A stretch of DNA of 48,289 nucleotides from an uncultured Clostridia bacterium (GTDB lineage Bacteria > Bacillota > Clostridia > Oscillospirales > CAG-272): assembly GCA_947628165.1 (NCBI GenBank), contig CANQYV010000001.1, forward strand, positions 76,314 through 124,602, read 5' to 3'. This document shows, one piece after another, positions 1 to 8,874 of the stretch. Under the pieces are notes generated by a model that saw nothing but the letters and a program-made list of their open reading frames with translations, was not told where the DNA came from and made no database searches. Position numbers and translations under genes: made by a program. Each line of letters opens with the position of its first letter. The first letter of the stretch is position 1.

Positions 1-492
1 ATAACGACCTCGGAGACGCTCGCAAAAGAGACGGCAGACGAGCTCGAACGGCAGCTCTCCGCGCTCCCGAGGGAGGTCGTTGCGAGGGTGTCGATAGAGA
101 ACAACGGGAAAATAATCATCGTTGACACGATAAATACGGCGGCGGACATAGCAAACGAGCTTGCGCCGGAGCATCTTGAGCTCTCCCTTGATGAACCGTT
201 TGATATTCTCGACAAAATAAAGAACGCAGGCTCCGTTTTTATGGGACGCTTCTGCCCGGAGGCGCTCGGCGATTACCTCTCCGGCACGAACCATACGCTC
301 CCGACAGGCGGCACTGCGCGGTTCTCAAGCCCATTGTCGGTGGACGATTTCGTAAAGAAAATGCAGTTCACATATTACACGAAGGAGGCGTTCGGCGGAG
401 TTTACCGCGACGTTGCGTACTTTGCCCGCGCAGAGGGGCTTGAAGGGCACGCAAGGTCGGCGGAGACACGTTTTGCGGAGGATAAAATATGA
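1..492 (+). CDS. hisD: Histidinol dehydrogenase, C-terminal part (5' truncated by window edge)
   Basis: Frame 1 is open from base 1. Conserved HisD C-terminus: NELAPEHLEL, GSVFMGRFCPEALGDYLSGTNHTLPTGGTARFSSPLSVDDF. Followed by other his genes. Confidence 0.97.
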   Translation: MTTSETLAKETADELERQLSALPREVVARVSIENNGKIIIVDTINTAADIANELAPEHLELSLDEPFDILDKIKNAGSVFMGRFCPEALGDYLSGTNHTLPTGGTARFSSPLSVDDFVKKMQFTYYTKEAFGGVYRDVAYFARAEGLEGHARSAETRFAEDKI

Positions 493-1553
493 GCAGATTT
501 TTCAGCGGCAGATATTCTGCCCTCGTTCCGTACACGCCGGGCGAGCAGCCGAAGGACAAAGCTTATATAAAGCTCAACACGAACGAAATGCCGTTTGCAC
601 CCTTGCCCGAGGCGGTCAGCGCCGCGGCAGAGGCGGCGGGACGCGCGAACCTTTATCCCGACCCGGACTGCACGGAGCTTTCGCTTGCGATAGCGGAAAA
701 TCTCGGGGTCAAAAAAGAGAACGTCATCGTGACGAACGGCTCGGACGAGGCGTTGAATTTTGCCTTCATGGCGTTCTGCGACGCCGGGCGTCCGGCGGTT
801 TTTCCGGACATAACATACGGTTTTTATCCCGTATTCGCAAAGCTGAACGGTGTCCCGTACTTTACGGTGCCGCTGCGCGACGACTTTACCGTGAGCGTCA
901 CTGACTACGTCGGCATCGGAAAGACCGTATTTCTCGCCAATCCGAACGCGCCGACGGGGCTTTCTCTGCATCGCTCGGCGCTGGATCGCGTGATCGCGGG
1001 CAACAGGGAAAACGTCGTTATTATAGACGAAGCATATGTTGACTTCGGCGCCGAGAGCTGCGTGCCGCTGATCGAGAAATACGACAATCTGCTCGTTGTG
1101 AGGACGTTTTCAAAATCGCGCTCCCTCGCCGGAATGAGGCTCGGCTTCGCCGTCGGATGCCGCGAGCTTATAGACGACCTGCGGACGATAAAATATTCAA
1201 CTAACCCTTATAACGTCAACAGAGCGACGGCTGCCGCGGGTACTGCGGTACTCGCGCACGACAAGGTGACAAAGGAGAGATGCCGCACGATAACGGAGAC
1301 GAGAGAAAAAACGAAGGCGGAGCTTCAGCGTCTCGGTTTTGAAATGACTGACTCGGCGGCAAACTTCGTCTTCGTAAAGCATCCGAAATTCGGCGGCGAG
1401 GAGATTTATCTTGCCCTCAAGGAAAAAGGCATACTCGTCCGCCATTTTGACGCGGAAAGGATACGCGATTACAACAGAATAACGATAGGGACGGATGAGG
1501 AGATGAGCGCGCTTGTCTGCGCGCTTGAGGATATCCTTGGGAGATCAACATGA
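489..1553 (+). CDS. hisC: Histidinol-phosphate aminotransferase
   Basis: Class I/II aminotransferase: LNTNEMPF, NGSDEALNFAF, PNAPTG, DEAYVDFG, RTFSKSRSLAGMRLGF. ATGA overlap with hisD. Confidence 0.97.
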   Translation: MSRFFSGRYSALVPYTPGEQPKDKAYIKLNTNEMPFAPLPEAVSAAAEAAGRANLYPDPDCTELSLAIAENLGVKKENVIVTNGSDEALNFAFMAFCDAGRPAVFPDITYGFYPVFAKLNGVPYFTVPLRDDFTVSVTDYVGIGKTVFLANPNAPTGLSLHRSALDRVIAGNRENVVIIDEAYVDFGAESCVPLIEKYDNLLVVRTFSKSRSLAGMRLGFAVGCRELIDDLRTIKYSTNPYNVNRATAAAGTAVLAHDKVTKERCRTITETREKTKAELQRLGFEMTDSAANFVFVKHPKFGGEEIYLALKEKGILVRHFDAERIRDYNRITIGTDEEMSALVCALEDILGRST

Positions 1554-2137
1554 GAGAAGCTGAAATCAAGAGAAAGACGGCGGAGACGGATATTTCGCTT
1601 TCGCTGAAAATCGACGGCAGCGGCAGGTGCGCCGCCGCCACCGGATGCGGATTTTTTGACCATATGCTCACGCTTTTTGCAAAGCACGGCAGATTTGATC
1701 TGACCGTAAGCTGCGACGGGGACACATATGTTGACTGTCATCACACGGTAGAGGACGTCGGCATCGCGCTCGGGGAGGCGTTCGCGGCTGCCCTCGGGGA
1801 CAAGCGCGGCATCTGCCGCTACGGTCATTCCGTGCTCCCGATGGACGAGGCGCTCGTCCTGACGGCCGTCGACATATCGGGCAGATCGTATCTCGGATAT
1901 AGTCTCCCCGTTCCGACCGAGAAGGTCGGCACGTTCGATACCGAGCTTGTGCGCGAGTTCTGGCTCGCGTTCACGCGCGCGTCGGCGATGACGCTGCACA
2001 TAAGACTTATCTCCGGCAGAAACTCGCATCACATAATCGAGTGCGCGTTCAAATCTGCGGCGCGCAGTCTCCGTCAGGCGGTGTCCATCGACGCCGATTT
2101 CGCGTCGGATATCCCGTCTACGAAAGGCACGCTCTGA
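1550..2137 (+). CDS. hisB: Imidazoleglycerol-phosphate dehydratase
   Basis: GFFDHMLTLFAKHGRFDL, DCHHTVEDVGIALGEA, RNSHHIIECAFKSAARSLRQA. Confidence 0.98.
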   Translation: MREAEIKRKTAETDISLSLKIDGSGRCAAATGCGFFDHMLTLFAKHGRFDLTVSCDGDTYVDCHHTVEDVGIALGEAFAAALGDKRGICRYGHSVLPMDEALVLTAVDISGRSYLGYSLPVPTEKVGTFDTELVREFWLAFTRASAMTLHIRLISGRNSHHIIECAFKSAARSLRQAVSIDADFASDIPSTKGTL

Positions 2138-2757
2138 TGGTCGCCATAATAGATTACGGCGTCGGCAACCTTTTCTCCCTCAAAAGCTCGCTTTCCTATA
2201 TCGGGGTCGAGTCCGAGACGACGTCCGATCCGTCGGCGCTGAGGTCAGCGGACAGGCTCATCCTGCCGGGAGTCGGCGCTTTCGGTGACGCCGCGGAAAG
2301 GCTCCGCGCCTGCGGGCTCGACGCGGTAATAAAGGAGGAGGCTGCGCGCGGCAAGCCGATACTCGGCATATGCCTCGGGATGCAGCTTTTGTTCCGCGTC
2401 AGTCATGAATTCGGTGAGCACGAGGGGCTCGGTCTTCTCGACGGCGAGGTGAGACCGATCTCGGACGTCATTCCGTCCGGGCTGAAAATTCCTCATATCG
2501 GCTGGAATTCGCTCAGCATCGTGAAGAATACACCGCTTTTCGCACATAGCAAAAACGGCGACTATGTTTATTTCGTCCATTCGTTTTACGCCTCTGACTG
2601 CGATGACTCGCTCGCTGCCGTCACGGAATACGGCGCGCCGCTGACTGCCGCTGTCGCAAAGGGGAATATATTCGGATGCCAGTTCCACCCGGAAAAGAGC
2701 GGCAGCGTCGGTCTTTCCATACTCCGCGCATTTTCCGAAACGGAGGCTTTGTCATGA
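2137..2757 (+). CDS. hisH: Imidazole glycerol phosphate synthase subunit HisH (glutamine amidotransferase)
   Basis: MVAIIDYGVGNLFSLKSSL, LPGVGAFGDA, GICLGMQLLF (catalytic Cys), GCQFHPEKSG. Start taken at the TGATG overlap rather than the longer ORF start at 2041. Confidence 0.97.
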   Translation: MVAIIDYGVGNLFSLKSSLSYIGVESETTSDPSALRSADRLILPGVGAFGDAAERLRACGLDAVIKEEAARGKPILGICLGMQLLFRVSHEFGEHEGLGLLDGEVRPISDVIPSGLKIPHIGWNSLSIVKNTPLFAHSKNGDYVYFVHSFYASDCDDSLAAVTEYGAPLTAAVAKGNIFGCQFHPEKSGSVGLSILRAFSETEALS

Positions 2758-3476
2758 CGATATATCCCGCAATAGACATCGTCGGCGGGAAGGCTGTCCG
2801 CCTTCTGCACGGCGATTATGAAAAAATGACGGTTTACAGCGAACACCCGGAGAACGTCGCCCTCGATTTTGTTTCCTCAGGAGCGTCACACATACACATA
2901 GTAGACCTTGAAGGCGCGCGGGACGGCGGGACGCCGAATTTTGACACGGTCTTTAAAATAAAGCGTGCGTCAGGCGTTTTCTGCGAGGTCGGCGGCGGGA
3001 TAAGGTCGGAGGGAGTTATTGAAAAATACCTTTCGGCAGGGATAGACCGCGTTATCCTCGGGACCTCCGCCGTAAAGGATTCCGCGTTTCTTCGCCGCGC
3101 GGTCGAGATTTACGGGAGCCGCGTCGCCGTGGGAGTCGACATAAAGGACGGATTTGTCGCCGTCAGCGGATGGAAGGAGACGACGCGGGAAACTGCGTTT
3201 GACTTCTGCCGGAAGATGGATGACGTCGGAGTCTCGACTCTCATCGTCACCGATATTTCAAAGGACGGGGCGATGAAGGGCACAAATCTCCCGCTTTATA
3301 AAGAATTAAAGCGCCGTTTTTCCCTTGATATAACGGCTTCCGGCGGCGTAAGCACGCTCGACGATATAAGGGCGCTTGCTTCAATTGGTCTTCACGGCGC
3401 AATCATCGGAAAGGCTTACTATACGGGTGCAATAAAAATAAGCGATGCGATAAAGGCGGCGGAGGCTCTGACATGA
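2754..3476 (+). CDS. hisA: Phosphoribosylformimino-5-aminoimidazole carboxamide ribotide isomerase
   Basis: MTIYPAIDIVGGKAVRLLHGDY, EVGGGIR, VGVDIKDG, TDISKDGAMKGTN, ASGGVSTLDDI. Start at the ATGA overlap, not 2676. Confidence 0.97.
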   Translation: MTIYPAIDIVGGKAVRLLHGDYEKMTVYSEHPENVALDFVSSGASHIHIVDLEGARDGGTPNFDTVFKIKRASGVFCEVGGGIRSEGVIEKYLSAGIDRVILGTSAVKDSAFLRRAVEIYGSRVAVGVDIKDGFVAVSGWKETTRETAFDFCRKMDDVGVSTLIVTDISKDGAMKGTNLPLYKELKRRFSLDITASGGVSTLDDIRALASIGLHGAIIGKAYYTGAIKISDAIKAAEALT

Positions 3477-4246
3477 TAACAAAAAGAATTATTCCTTGCC
3501 TCGACGTCGGCGGAAACGGGCGCGTCGTTAAGGGCGTCAATTTCACGGACCTGTGCGACGTGGCGTCCCCGGTTGAGCTTGCGGAAAAGTACGGACGCGA
3601 CGGTGCGGATGAACTCGTTTTCTACGATATAACTGCATCCGCCGAGGGCAGGGCGCTTTTCACCGATATCCTGACGGAAACGGCAAGGCGCGTATTTATC
3701 CCGCTGACAGTCGGCGGCGGCATCAATACGACCGACGACTTCGACCGCGTTTTAAAGTGCGGGGCGGACAAGGTGAGCGTCAACTCAGGCGCGATAAATG
3801 ACCCGTCTCTCATAAGCCGTGCCGCAAAGCTCTACGGCTCGCAGTGCGTCGTTTTGTCCGTCGACGTAAAGCGCGTCGACGGTGCCTTCCGCGTGTTCGC
3901 TAAAGGCGGGCGGGAGGACACAGGCATGGAAGCCGTCGAATGGATAAAAAGGTGCGTCGGAAGCGGCGCCGGCGAGGTCGTCGTAAACTCGATGGACACG
4001 GACGGCGTAAGAGGCGGATTTGATATTCCTTTGCTCCGCGAGGTCTGCCGCGCAGTGTCTGTCCCCGTCATCGCCTCGGGCGGCGCGGGCGGCACGGACG
4101 ACTTTATCGGGCTTTTCAGGGAGCTGCCCGATATAGACGCGGGGCTCGCCGCCTCGATATTCCATTTCGGACATGTCGGAATACGGGAGCTCAAGGAAAA
4201 AATGATGCGCGCGGGCATACCGGCGCGCGTAACGGAAAGTGAGTGA
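3473..4246 (+). CDS. hisF: Imidazole glycerol phosphate synthase subunit HisF (cyclase)
   Basis: KRIIPCLDVGGNGRVVKGVNF, PLTVGGGI, GADKVSVNSGA, SMDTDGVRGGFD, VPVIASGGAGG. Confidence 0.98.
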   Translation: MITKRIIPCLDVGGNGRVVKGVNFTDLCDVASPVELAEKYGRDGADELVFYDITASAEGRALFTDILTETARRVFIPLTVGGGINTTDDFDRVLKCGADKVSVNSGAINDPSLISRAAKLYGSQCVVLSVDVKRVDGAFRVFAKGGREDTGMEAVEWIKRCVGSGAGEVVVNSMDTDGVRGGFDIPLLREVCRAVSVPVIASGGAGGTDDFIGLFRELPDIDAGLAASIFHFGHVGIRELKEKMMRAGIPARVTESE

Positions 4247-4252
4247 TGACAG

Positions 4253-4918
4253 ATGACGGATAAGGCAGCAGTAACGGATATAAACGAGCTGAAATTTGAC
4301 GAACGCGGTCTCATCCCCGCGATAGTCGTAAACGACGCGACGGGCGACGTTCTGACGCTTGCGTACATGAACCGCGAGAGCCTCGGAATATCAATGGAGC
4401 GCGGGCTCACATGCTTCTGGTCACGCTCAAGGCAGAAGCTCTGGCTCAAGGGTGAGATGAGCGGCAATTACCAGCACATAGTATCGATAACGGCAGACTG
4501 CGACAGGGACGCCCTTGTCGTTAGAGTAAAGCCGGACGGACCCGCGTGCCACCTCGGCACGGACTCCTGCTTCTCATATCTCGTTTACGAGGGAGACGAG
4601 CCGCGCGCGTTTACCGTCGACGGGCTGATGGAGCTTCTCGCCGAGAGAAAAAGAGAGGGAAAAGAGGGCTCTTATACGACGTATCTGTTTGAAAAAGGCT
4701 TAGACAAGATACTGAAAAAGGTCGGCGAGGAGTCGACGGAGGTCATTATCGCGGCGAAAGCAGAAGACAGGCGTGAGACTGTATACGAAATAGCCGACCT
4801 TGCGTATCACGTCATGGTACTTATGACGGAGGCAGGCATCACGCTCGACGATGTAAGGAATGAGCTCGCCTCGCGCCATGTGATAGACCATAAGGTCAAG
4901 CAGGAGAAAATGACATGA
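4253..4918 (+). CDS. hisIE: Bifunctional phosphoribosyl-AMP cyclohydrolase / phosphoribosyl-ATP pyrophosphohydrolase
   Basis: HisI domain (LTLAYMNRESL, CFWSRSRQKLWLKGEMSGN, DCDRDALVVRV) fused to HisE domain (SYTTYLFEKGLDKILKKVGEESTEVIIAAK). Confidence 0.96.
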   Translation: MTDKAAVTDINELKFDERGLIPAIVVNDATGDVLTLAYMNRESLGISMERGLTCFWSRSRQKLWLKGEMSGNYQHIVSITADCDRDALVVRVKPDGPACHLGTDSCFSYLVYEGDEPRAFTVDGLMELLAERKREGKEGSYTTYLFEKGLDKILKKVGEESTEVIIAAKAEDRRETVYEIADLAYHVMVLMTEAGITLDDVRNELASRHVIDHKVKQEKMT

Positions 4919-5733
4919 GCTCTGTCCGAAAGCTGCCGCTTGTGACAGAGGCCGACCGCATTTTCGCCCTCACCGGCGCGCGGTACCCGACAATGTGCGA
5001 CCTTCACACCCACACCGTGTTCTGTGACGGCAAGGACACGCCCGAAGAGATGGTACTTTCCGCGATAGAACGCGGGCTTTCCTGCATAGGATTTTCGGCG
5101 CACAGCTATACTTTTTTTGATACCGGATACTGCCTTTCAATGGAGGCGGAGGAGGCGTACCTCGCCGAGGTCTCGGCGCTGCGTGAGAAATATCGCGACA
5201 GGATACGCGTGCTCTGCGGCGTCGAGCAGGACTACTACTCGGACGCGCCGACGGACAGTTACGACTACGTCATAGGCTCCGTACACTATATTCGCGTGCG
5301 CGGCGGAGAAAAATATATCGCCGTAGACGAGACGAGGGAAGAACTTCTCGCTGCGGCGGACGAGTTTTTCGGCGGCGACATATACGCGCTCGCGGAGGAA
5401 TATTACAAAACGGAAGCCGGTGTCGTGAAAAAGACGGGCGCCGACATAATAGGCCACTTCGACCTCATCTCGAAATTCAACGGCGACGGGGAGCTTTTCG
5501 ATGAAAGCAACGAAAGATACCGCTCGGCATGGATGAGAGCGGCGGGGGAGCTTTTGAAAACAGGCGTCCCGTTTGAGCTGAACACCGGCGCCGTGTCACG
5601 CGGATGGAGACGCACGCCTTATCCCGCGCCCGAAATAGCGGATTATATCGCGCGGCGCGGCGGCAGATTTATCCTTTCGAGCGACAGCCATTCAAAAGAG
5701 ACGCTCGCGTTCGGATTTGAAGATTACAAATGA
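4915..5733 (+). CDS. hisK: PHP-family histidinol-phosphatase
   Basis: PHP motifs CDLHTHTVFCDGKDTPEEM, GFSAHSY, YVIGSVHYI, GHFDLISKFN, SSDSHSKETLAFGFE. Last gene of the his operon. Confidence 0.9.
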   Translation: MSSVRKLPLVTEADRIFALTGARYPTMCDLHTHTVFCDGKDTPEEMVLSAIERGLSCIGFSAHSYTFFDTGYCLSMEAEEAYLAEVSALREKYRDRIRVLCGVEQDYYSDAPTDSYDYVIGSVHYIRVRGGEKYIAVDETREELLAAADEFFGGDIYALAEEYYKTEAGVVKKTGADIIGHFDLISKFNGDGELFDESNERYRSAWMRAAGELLKTGVPFELNTGAVSRGWRRTPYPAPEIADYIARRGGRFILSSDSHSKETLAFGFEDYK

Positions 5734-5775
5734 AAAAAACCGCCCCGAAAGCATGATCGCTTTCGGGGCGGCTTC
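5734..5775 (-). terminator. Rho-independent terminator (minus strand, for 5783..6517; overlaps the his operon 3' end)
   Basis: 13-bp stem CCGCCCCGAAAGC / GCTTTCGGGGCGG with a T-tract when read on the minus strand. Confidence 0.85.
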
Positions 5776-5782
5776 TCTGTTG

Positions 5783-6517
5783 TCAGTCAGCCGACGGGTC
5801 GGTTTTATTTCCGACAAAGGTTAGCAGCACGAGCGTGAGATATACGGTAAGATAAACCACTGTGCCGTCGACGAGTATCTCCCCGTATGCGGAGAGAATG
5901 GAGATCACGTCAGACGACGTCATATCCCATCCGTATTTGACTATTCCTTCGATATTCGCCGCGATCTCGTTTATGATGTACGGCACTATCCTGAGCAAAA
6001 AAGAGATAAGAGCGATCCTTGGAAACGGATGCTTTTTTGAAAAGAGCGGAGCGGGAAGCGCGGCATCCGTTGCACTGCGCAGAAAAATGCGGCAGAAGAG
6101 ATAGAGAAGAAAATACGTCAGCGCCCTTGTAACAACGTTGAGCACAAGGTACAGCGCAGTTACAGCCTCGAGCCCGCCTATCAGGTTCCCCTGCACAAAG
6201 TCTATAACATACGCGACGGCGTAGTCAAGCGCGAGAATTATTATAACGGCGGAAAACGACACGGCGAGGCCGCGCCCGCCGCGCTTTGCAAGAAAGCGTG
6301 CGATATATCCGGCCCCGACGGCAAAAATGATGCCGTCAAACAAATATATGAAAACCGAAAGCACACCTGCCGCACTGTCTGCGCCGCTGCCCGCAACGGA
6401 GGCGGATATGAGAGAGAGCACGCGCGCCGTGACTGTCACGGCAAGGTACAGGGCTGCGCCCGCGATATGCGTGCGGACGGCGGATTTATTTTTTGTTTCA
6501 CCGGGATTCAATGGCAA
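5783..6517 (-). CDS. Multi-spanning membrane protein, uncharacterised
   Basis: Open ORF with several hydrophobic segments (AGAALYLAVTVTARVLSLISASVAG, VSFSAVIIILALDYAVAYVI, TVVYLTVYLTLVLLTFVG). AGGAGGT just upstream. Start is probably a TTG (6517 or ~6511). Confidence 0.7.
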   Translation of the reverse strand: MPLNPGETKNKSAVRTHIAGAALYLAVTVTARVLSLISASVAGSGADSAAGVLSVFIYLFDGIIFAVGAGYIARFLAKRGGRGLAVSFSAVIIILALDYAVAYVIDFVQGNLIGGLEAVTALYLVLNVVTRALTYFLLYLFCRIFLRSATDAALPAPLFSKKHPFPRIALISFLLRIVPYIINEIAANIEGIVKYGWDMTSSDVISILSAYGEILVDGTVVYLTVYLTLVLLTFVGNKTDPSAD

Positions 6518-6535
6518 AACACCTCCTGCTTTTTT

Positions 6536-6830
6536 AGCTGACGGGAGGCGAACTTCACCGCTCCACGCGGGCGCTTTTCGGCGCCTTTACAGAGCTTTAG
6601 CTCGCTAAAGCTCCGTTGTCGTTGCCTTGCGTCCAGCAAGGCTGCCTCCTCCGCGCGCAAAATCATCCGAAAATCATCCCGCGTGGAGTGCTTCGCAGTT
6701 TTCGGCGCCGTATCATCGTTCGGGCAAGGAAATCCCCGCAGGCAATACTGGTTGTATTGGCAAGGGTATTGACGCAGCACGGGCGTTGATACGTCGTCGA
6801 AAACCGGTGAGGGTTCGCCTCCCGGCAGCT
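6536..6830. repeat. ~295-bp element with 18-bp terminal inverted repeats and several internal hairpins (MITE-like or structured RNA candidate)
   Basis: Left end AGCTGACGGGAGGCGAAC (6536-6553); reverse complement of right end (6813-6830) is AGCTGCCGGGAGGCGAAC (17/18). Internal inverted repeat CTCCACGCGGG/CCCGCGTGGAG (6561-6571/6678-6688). Hairpins at 6592-6613, 6624-6642 and ~6741-6761. Confidence 0.65.
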
Positions 6831-6944
6831 ATATCACATTTATTCTATCACAGAAAAAGCATAAAAAAAAGAGTTTTTTGTGACTTCGGGGCATCATACG
6901 GTCATATATTGTTACTGTAACGAAATCTGAAAGGCGAAACGAAT

Positions 6945-7889
6945 ATGGACTCACCCGACAACAAACGCCGAGCGCAGGCACCGATCCTGCCGCTCTTGGG
7001 CGACCTTGACTATACGACTGTCACGGAATACATAGACGAATTTTTGTCGAGGTACGATTTTATCGAAAGGATCTTTCTCGGCAGCTCGATTATGGGGCGC
7101 GAGCTCCACTGCGTGCGCCTCGGCAAGAAAGAGGCGCTGCCGATCCTTTATGTCGGTGCACATCATGGGATGGAGAGGATGACGTCGGCGCTGCTTCTGC
7201 GATTTATAAACGAATACTGCGAGGCTTTGATGAACGGCATGAAGATGTACGGCGTCGACATGAGATATCTGTTCTCCGAGAGATGTATTTACATAATCCC
7301 GATGCTCAACCCCGACGGCGTCGAGCTGTCGCTTCACGGCGCGTCGCGCGAAAGTCCGCTTTACGACAGGCTTTTAAGAATGAACGGAGGCGACGACTTC
7401 GGAAAATGGCAGGCAAACGAGCGCGGCGTCGACCTGAATCACAATTATAACGCAGGTTTTCCCGAATATAAGGAAAGGGAAAAGGAGCTCGGCATACTCG
7501 GCGGCGCGCCGACGAAATACAGCGGGGAATATCCGGAATCGGAGCCAGAAACAAAGGCGCTCTGCCGCCTTATAAGGACGACAGAGCCGGAGCTTATCCT
7601 GACGCTGCATACGCAGGGCGAGGAGATCTATTATACGAGCGGCGGGGCGGCGCCGACGATCTCGCGCAGGCTCGGAAGAATAATTTCCGAAATATGCGGC
7701 TACCGGCTCGCCGAACCCGAGGGGACGGCTGCATACGGAGGGCTGACTGACTGGTTCGTGGCGGAATACGGCAAGCCGTCGTTCACGATAGAATGCGGCA
7801 GAGGGGAAAATCCTCTGCCGAAAGAAGATTTTATAAGCATATACGCGCGCCTGCGCGAGCTTTTCTTCCGCGCGCCGCTGCTCGTTTAG
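6945..7889 (+). CDS. M14-family zinc carboxypeptidase / gamma-D-glutamyl-diamino acid peptidase-like
   Basis: Zn-ligand motif HHGMERMTS, then NPDGVELS, GVDLNHNYNAGF, LTLHTQGEEIYY and FTIECGRGENPL. Confidence 0.9.
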   Translation: MDSPDNKRRAQAPILPLLGDLDYTTVTEYIDEFLSRYDFIERIFLGSSIMGRELHCVRLGKKEALPILYVGAHHGMERMTSALLLRFINEYCEALMNGMKMYGVDMRYLFSERCIYIIPMLNPDGVELSLHGASRESPLYDRLLRMNGGDDFGKWQANERGVDLNHNYNAGFPEYKEREKELGILGGAPTKYSGEYPESEPETKALCRLIRTTEPELILTLHTQGEEIYYTSGGAAPTISRRLGRIISEICGYRLAEPEGTAAYGGLTDWFVAEYGKPSFTIECGRGENPLPKEDFISIYARLRELFFRAPLLV

Positions 7890-8701
7890 CGGGCGACCGC
7901 GTTCATCCATGCGGAGGCAAGCCTTGTCCACTCCGATATGCGCATGTCTTCGAGAGACGGGTTTCCGAGAGATGTTTCCCGCGTCGCGAGAGACATGCCG
8001 TGCGCGCCGTGGGGAAAGACATGGAGCTCGAAGGGAACGTTGTGCTCCGACAGAGCCGTGGCGAACAGGAGCGAGTTTTCGACAGGGACCGCGCTGTCGT
8101 CGGATGTGTGCCACAAAAATGTCGGCGGCGTCTTTTTTGTGACGAGCAGCTCAAGGCTGTGCATCTCAAGCTCGTCGCTGTCGGCGTCGTCGCCGATGGA
8201 TATGTCGATCGTCCCTCTGTGCGCGAATTCGCCGGCGGTTATGACGGGATATCCGAGGATGAGCCCGTCGGGGCGGTTCTCGCCGTAGGTGATATCGAGC
8301 TCTTCTCTGATAAACGCCTCATGCCACCTGACTCCGAGCATCGCCGCGACATATCCGCCCGCGGAAAAGCCCGCGACAAATATGCGGTGAGGCGAGATGT
8401 TGTATTCTCCCGAATGCCTGCGGACGTAAGACACCGCGAGTGACACGTCAAGGAGCGGGAGCGGAAAGTGGCCGAATTCGCCTATCGAGTATCTCAGGAC
8501 GAACACGTTTGAGCCGCGCGCAAGAAAATCGAGCGCTACCGGCTCCGCCTCGCGTTCGGAGAGAAAGGACAGACCTCCGCCCGGAAGAATTATAAGAGCC
8601 GATCTCGGGGAGGCGCGCAGCTCGTCGTCGCCCCCGTGTATGTATGACGTCAGCGTGACGCGAGGATCTCCGTCGTACAAAAGAACAGTCTCGGTTTTCA
8701 C
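7886..8701 (-). CDS. Alpha/beta hydrolase (acetyl-xylan esterase/lipase-like)
   Basis: LIILPGGGLSFLS, FVAGFSAGGYVAAML (GxSxGG nucleophile), WHTSDDSAVPVENSL, HVFPHGAHGMSL. GTG at 8701 preferred over the 8788 ORF start. Confidence 0.87.
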   Translation of the reverse strand: MKTETVLLYDGDPRVTLTSYIHGGDDELRASPRSALIILPGGGLSFLSEREAEPVALDFLARGSNVFVLRYSIGEFGHFPLPLLDVSLAVSYVRRHSGEYNISPHRIFVAGFSAGGYVAAMLGVRWHEAFIREELDITYGENRPDGLILGYPVITAGEFAHRGTIDISIGDDADSDELEMHSLELLVTKKTPPTFLWHTSDDSAVPVENSLLFATALSEHNVPFELHVFPHGAHGMSLATRETSLGNPSLEDMRISEWTRLASAWMNAVAR

Positions 8702-8803
8702 GGTGTGCCCCCAAAAAACATCATTTCTCAAGACATAGTACCACATATCCGCATGCATTACAACATAAAAACAAAAAAATAACCGCAATGTGCCAAAAAA
8801 ATG

Positions 8804-8832
8804 TTGAAAGAAGCGAAAATATAAGATATAAT
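8804..8832 (+). promoter_or_regulatory. Sigma-A type promoter upstream of the PL11-like gene
   Basis: TTGAAA (8804-8809), 17-bp spacer, TATAAT (8827-8832). Confidence 0.7.
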
Positions 8833-8874
8833 TAAAGATAGAAACAACCGAATATTTATGTCTGAGAGGTAAAA

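Noticed and set aside
7374-8114. 246-aa minus-strand ORF spanning parts of the M14 peptidase and hydrolase genes
   Set aside because: Arg-rich shadow ORF that conflicts with two well-supported genes.
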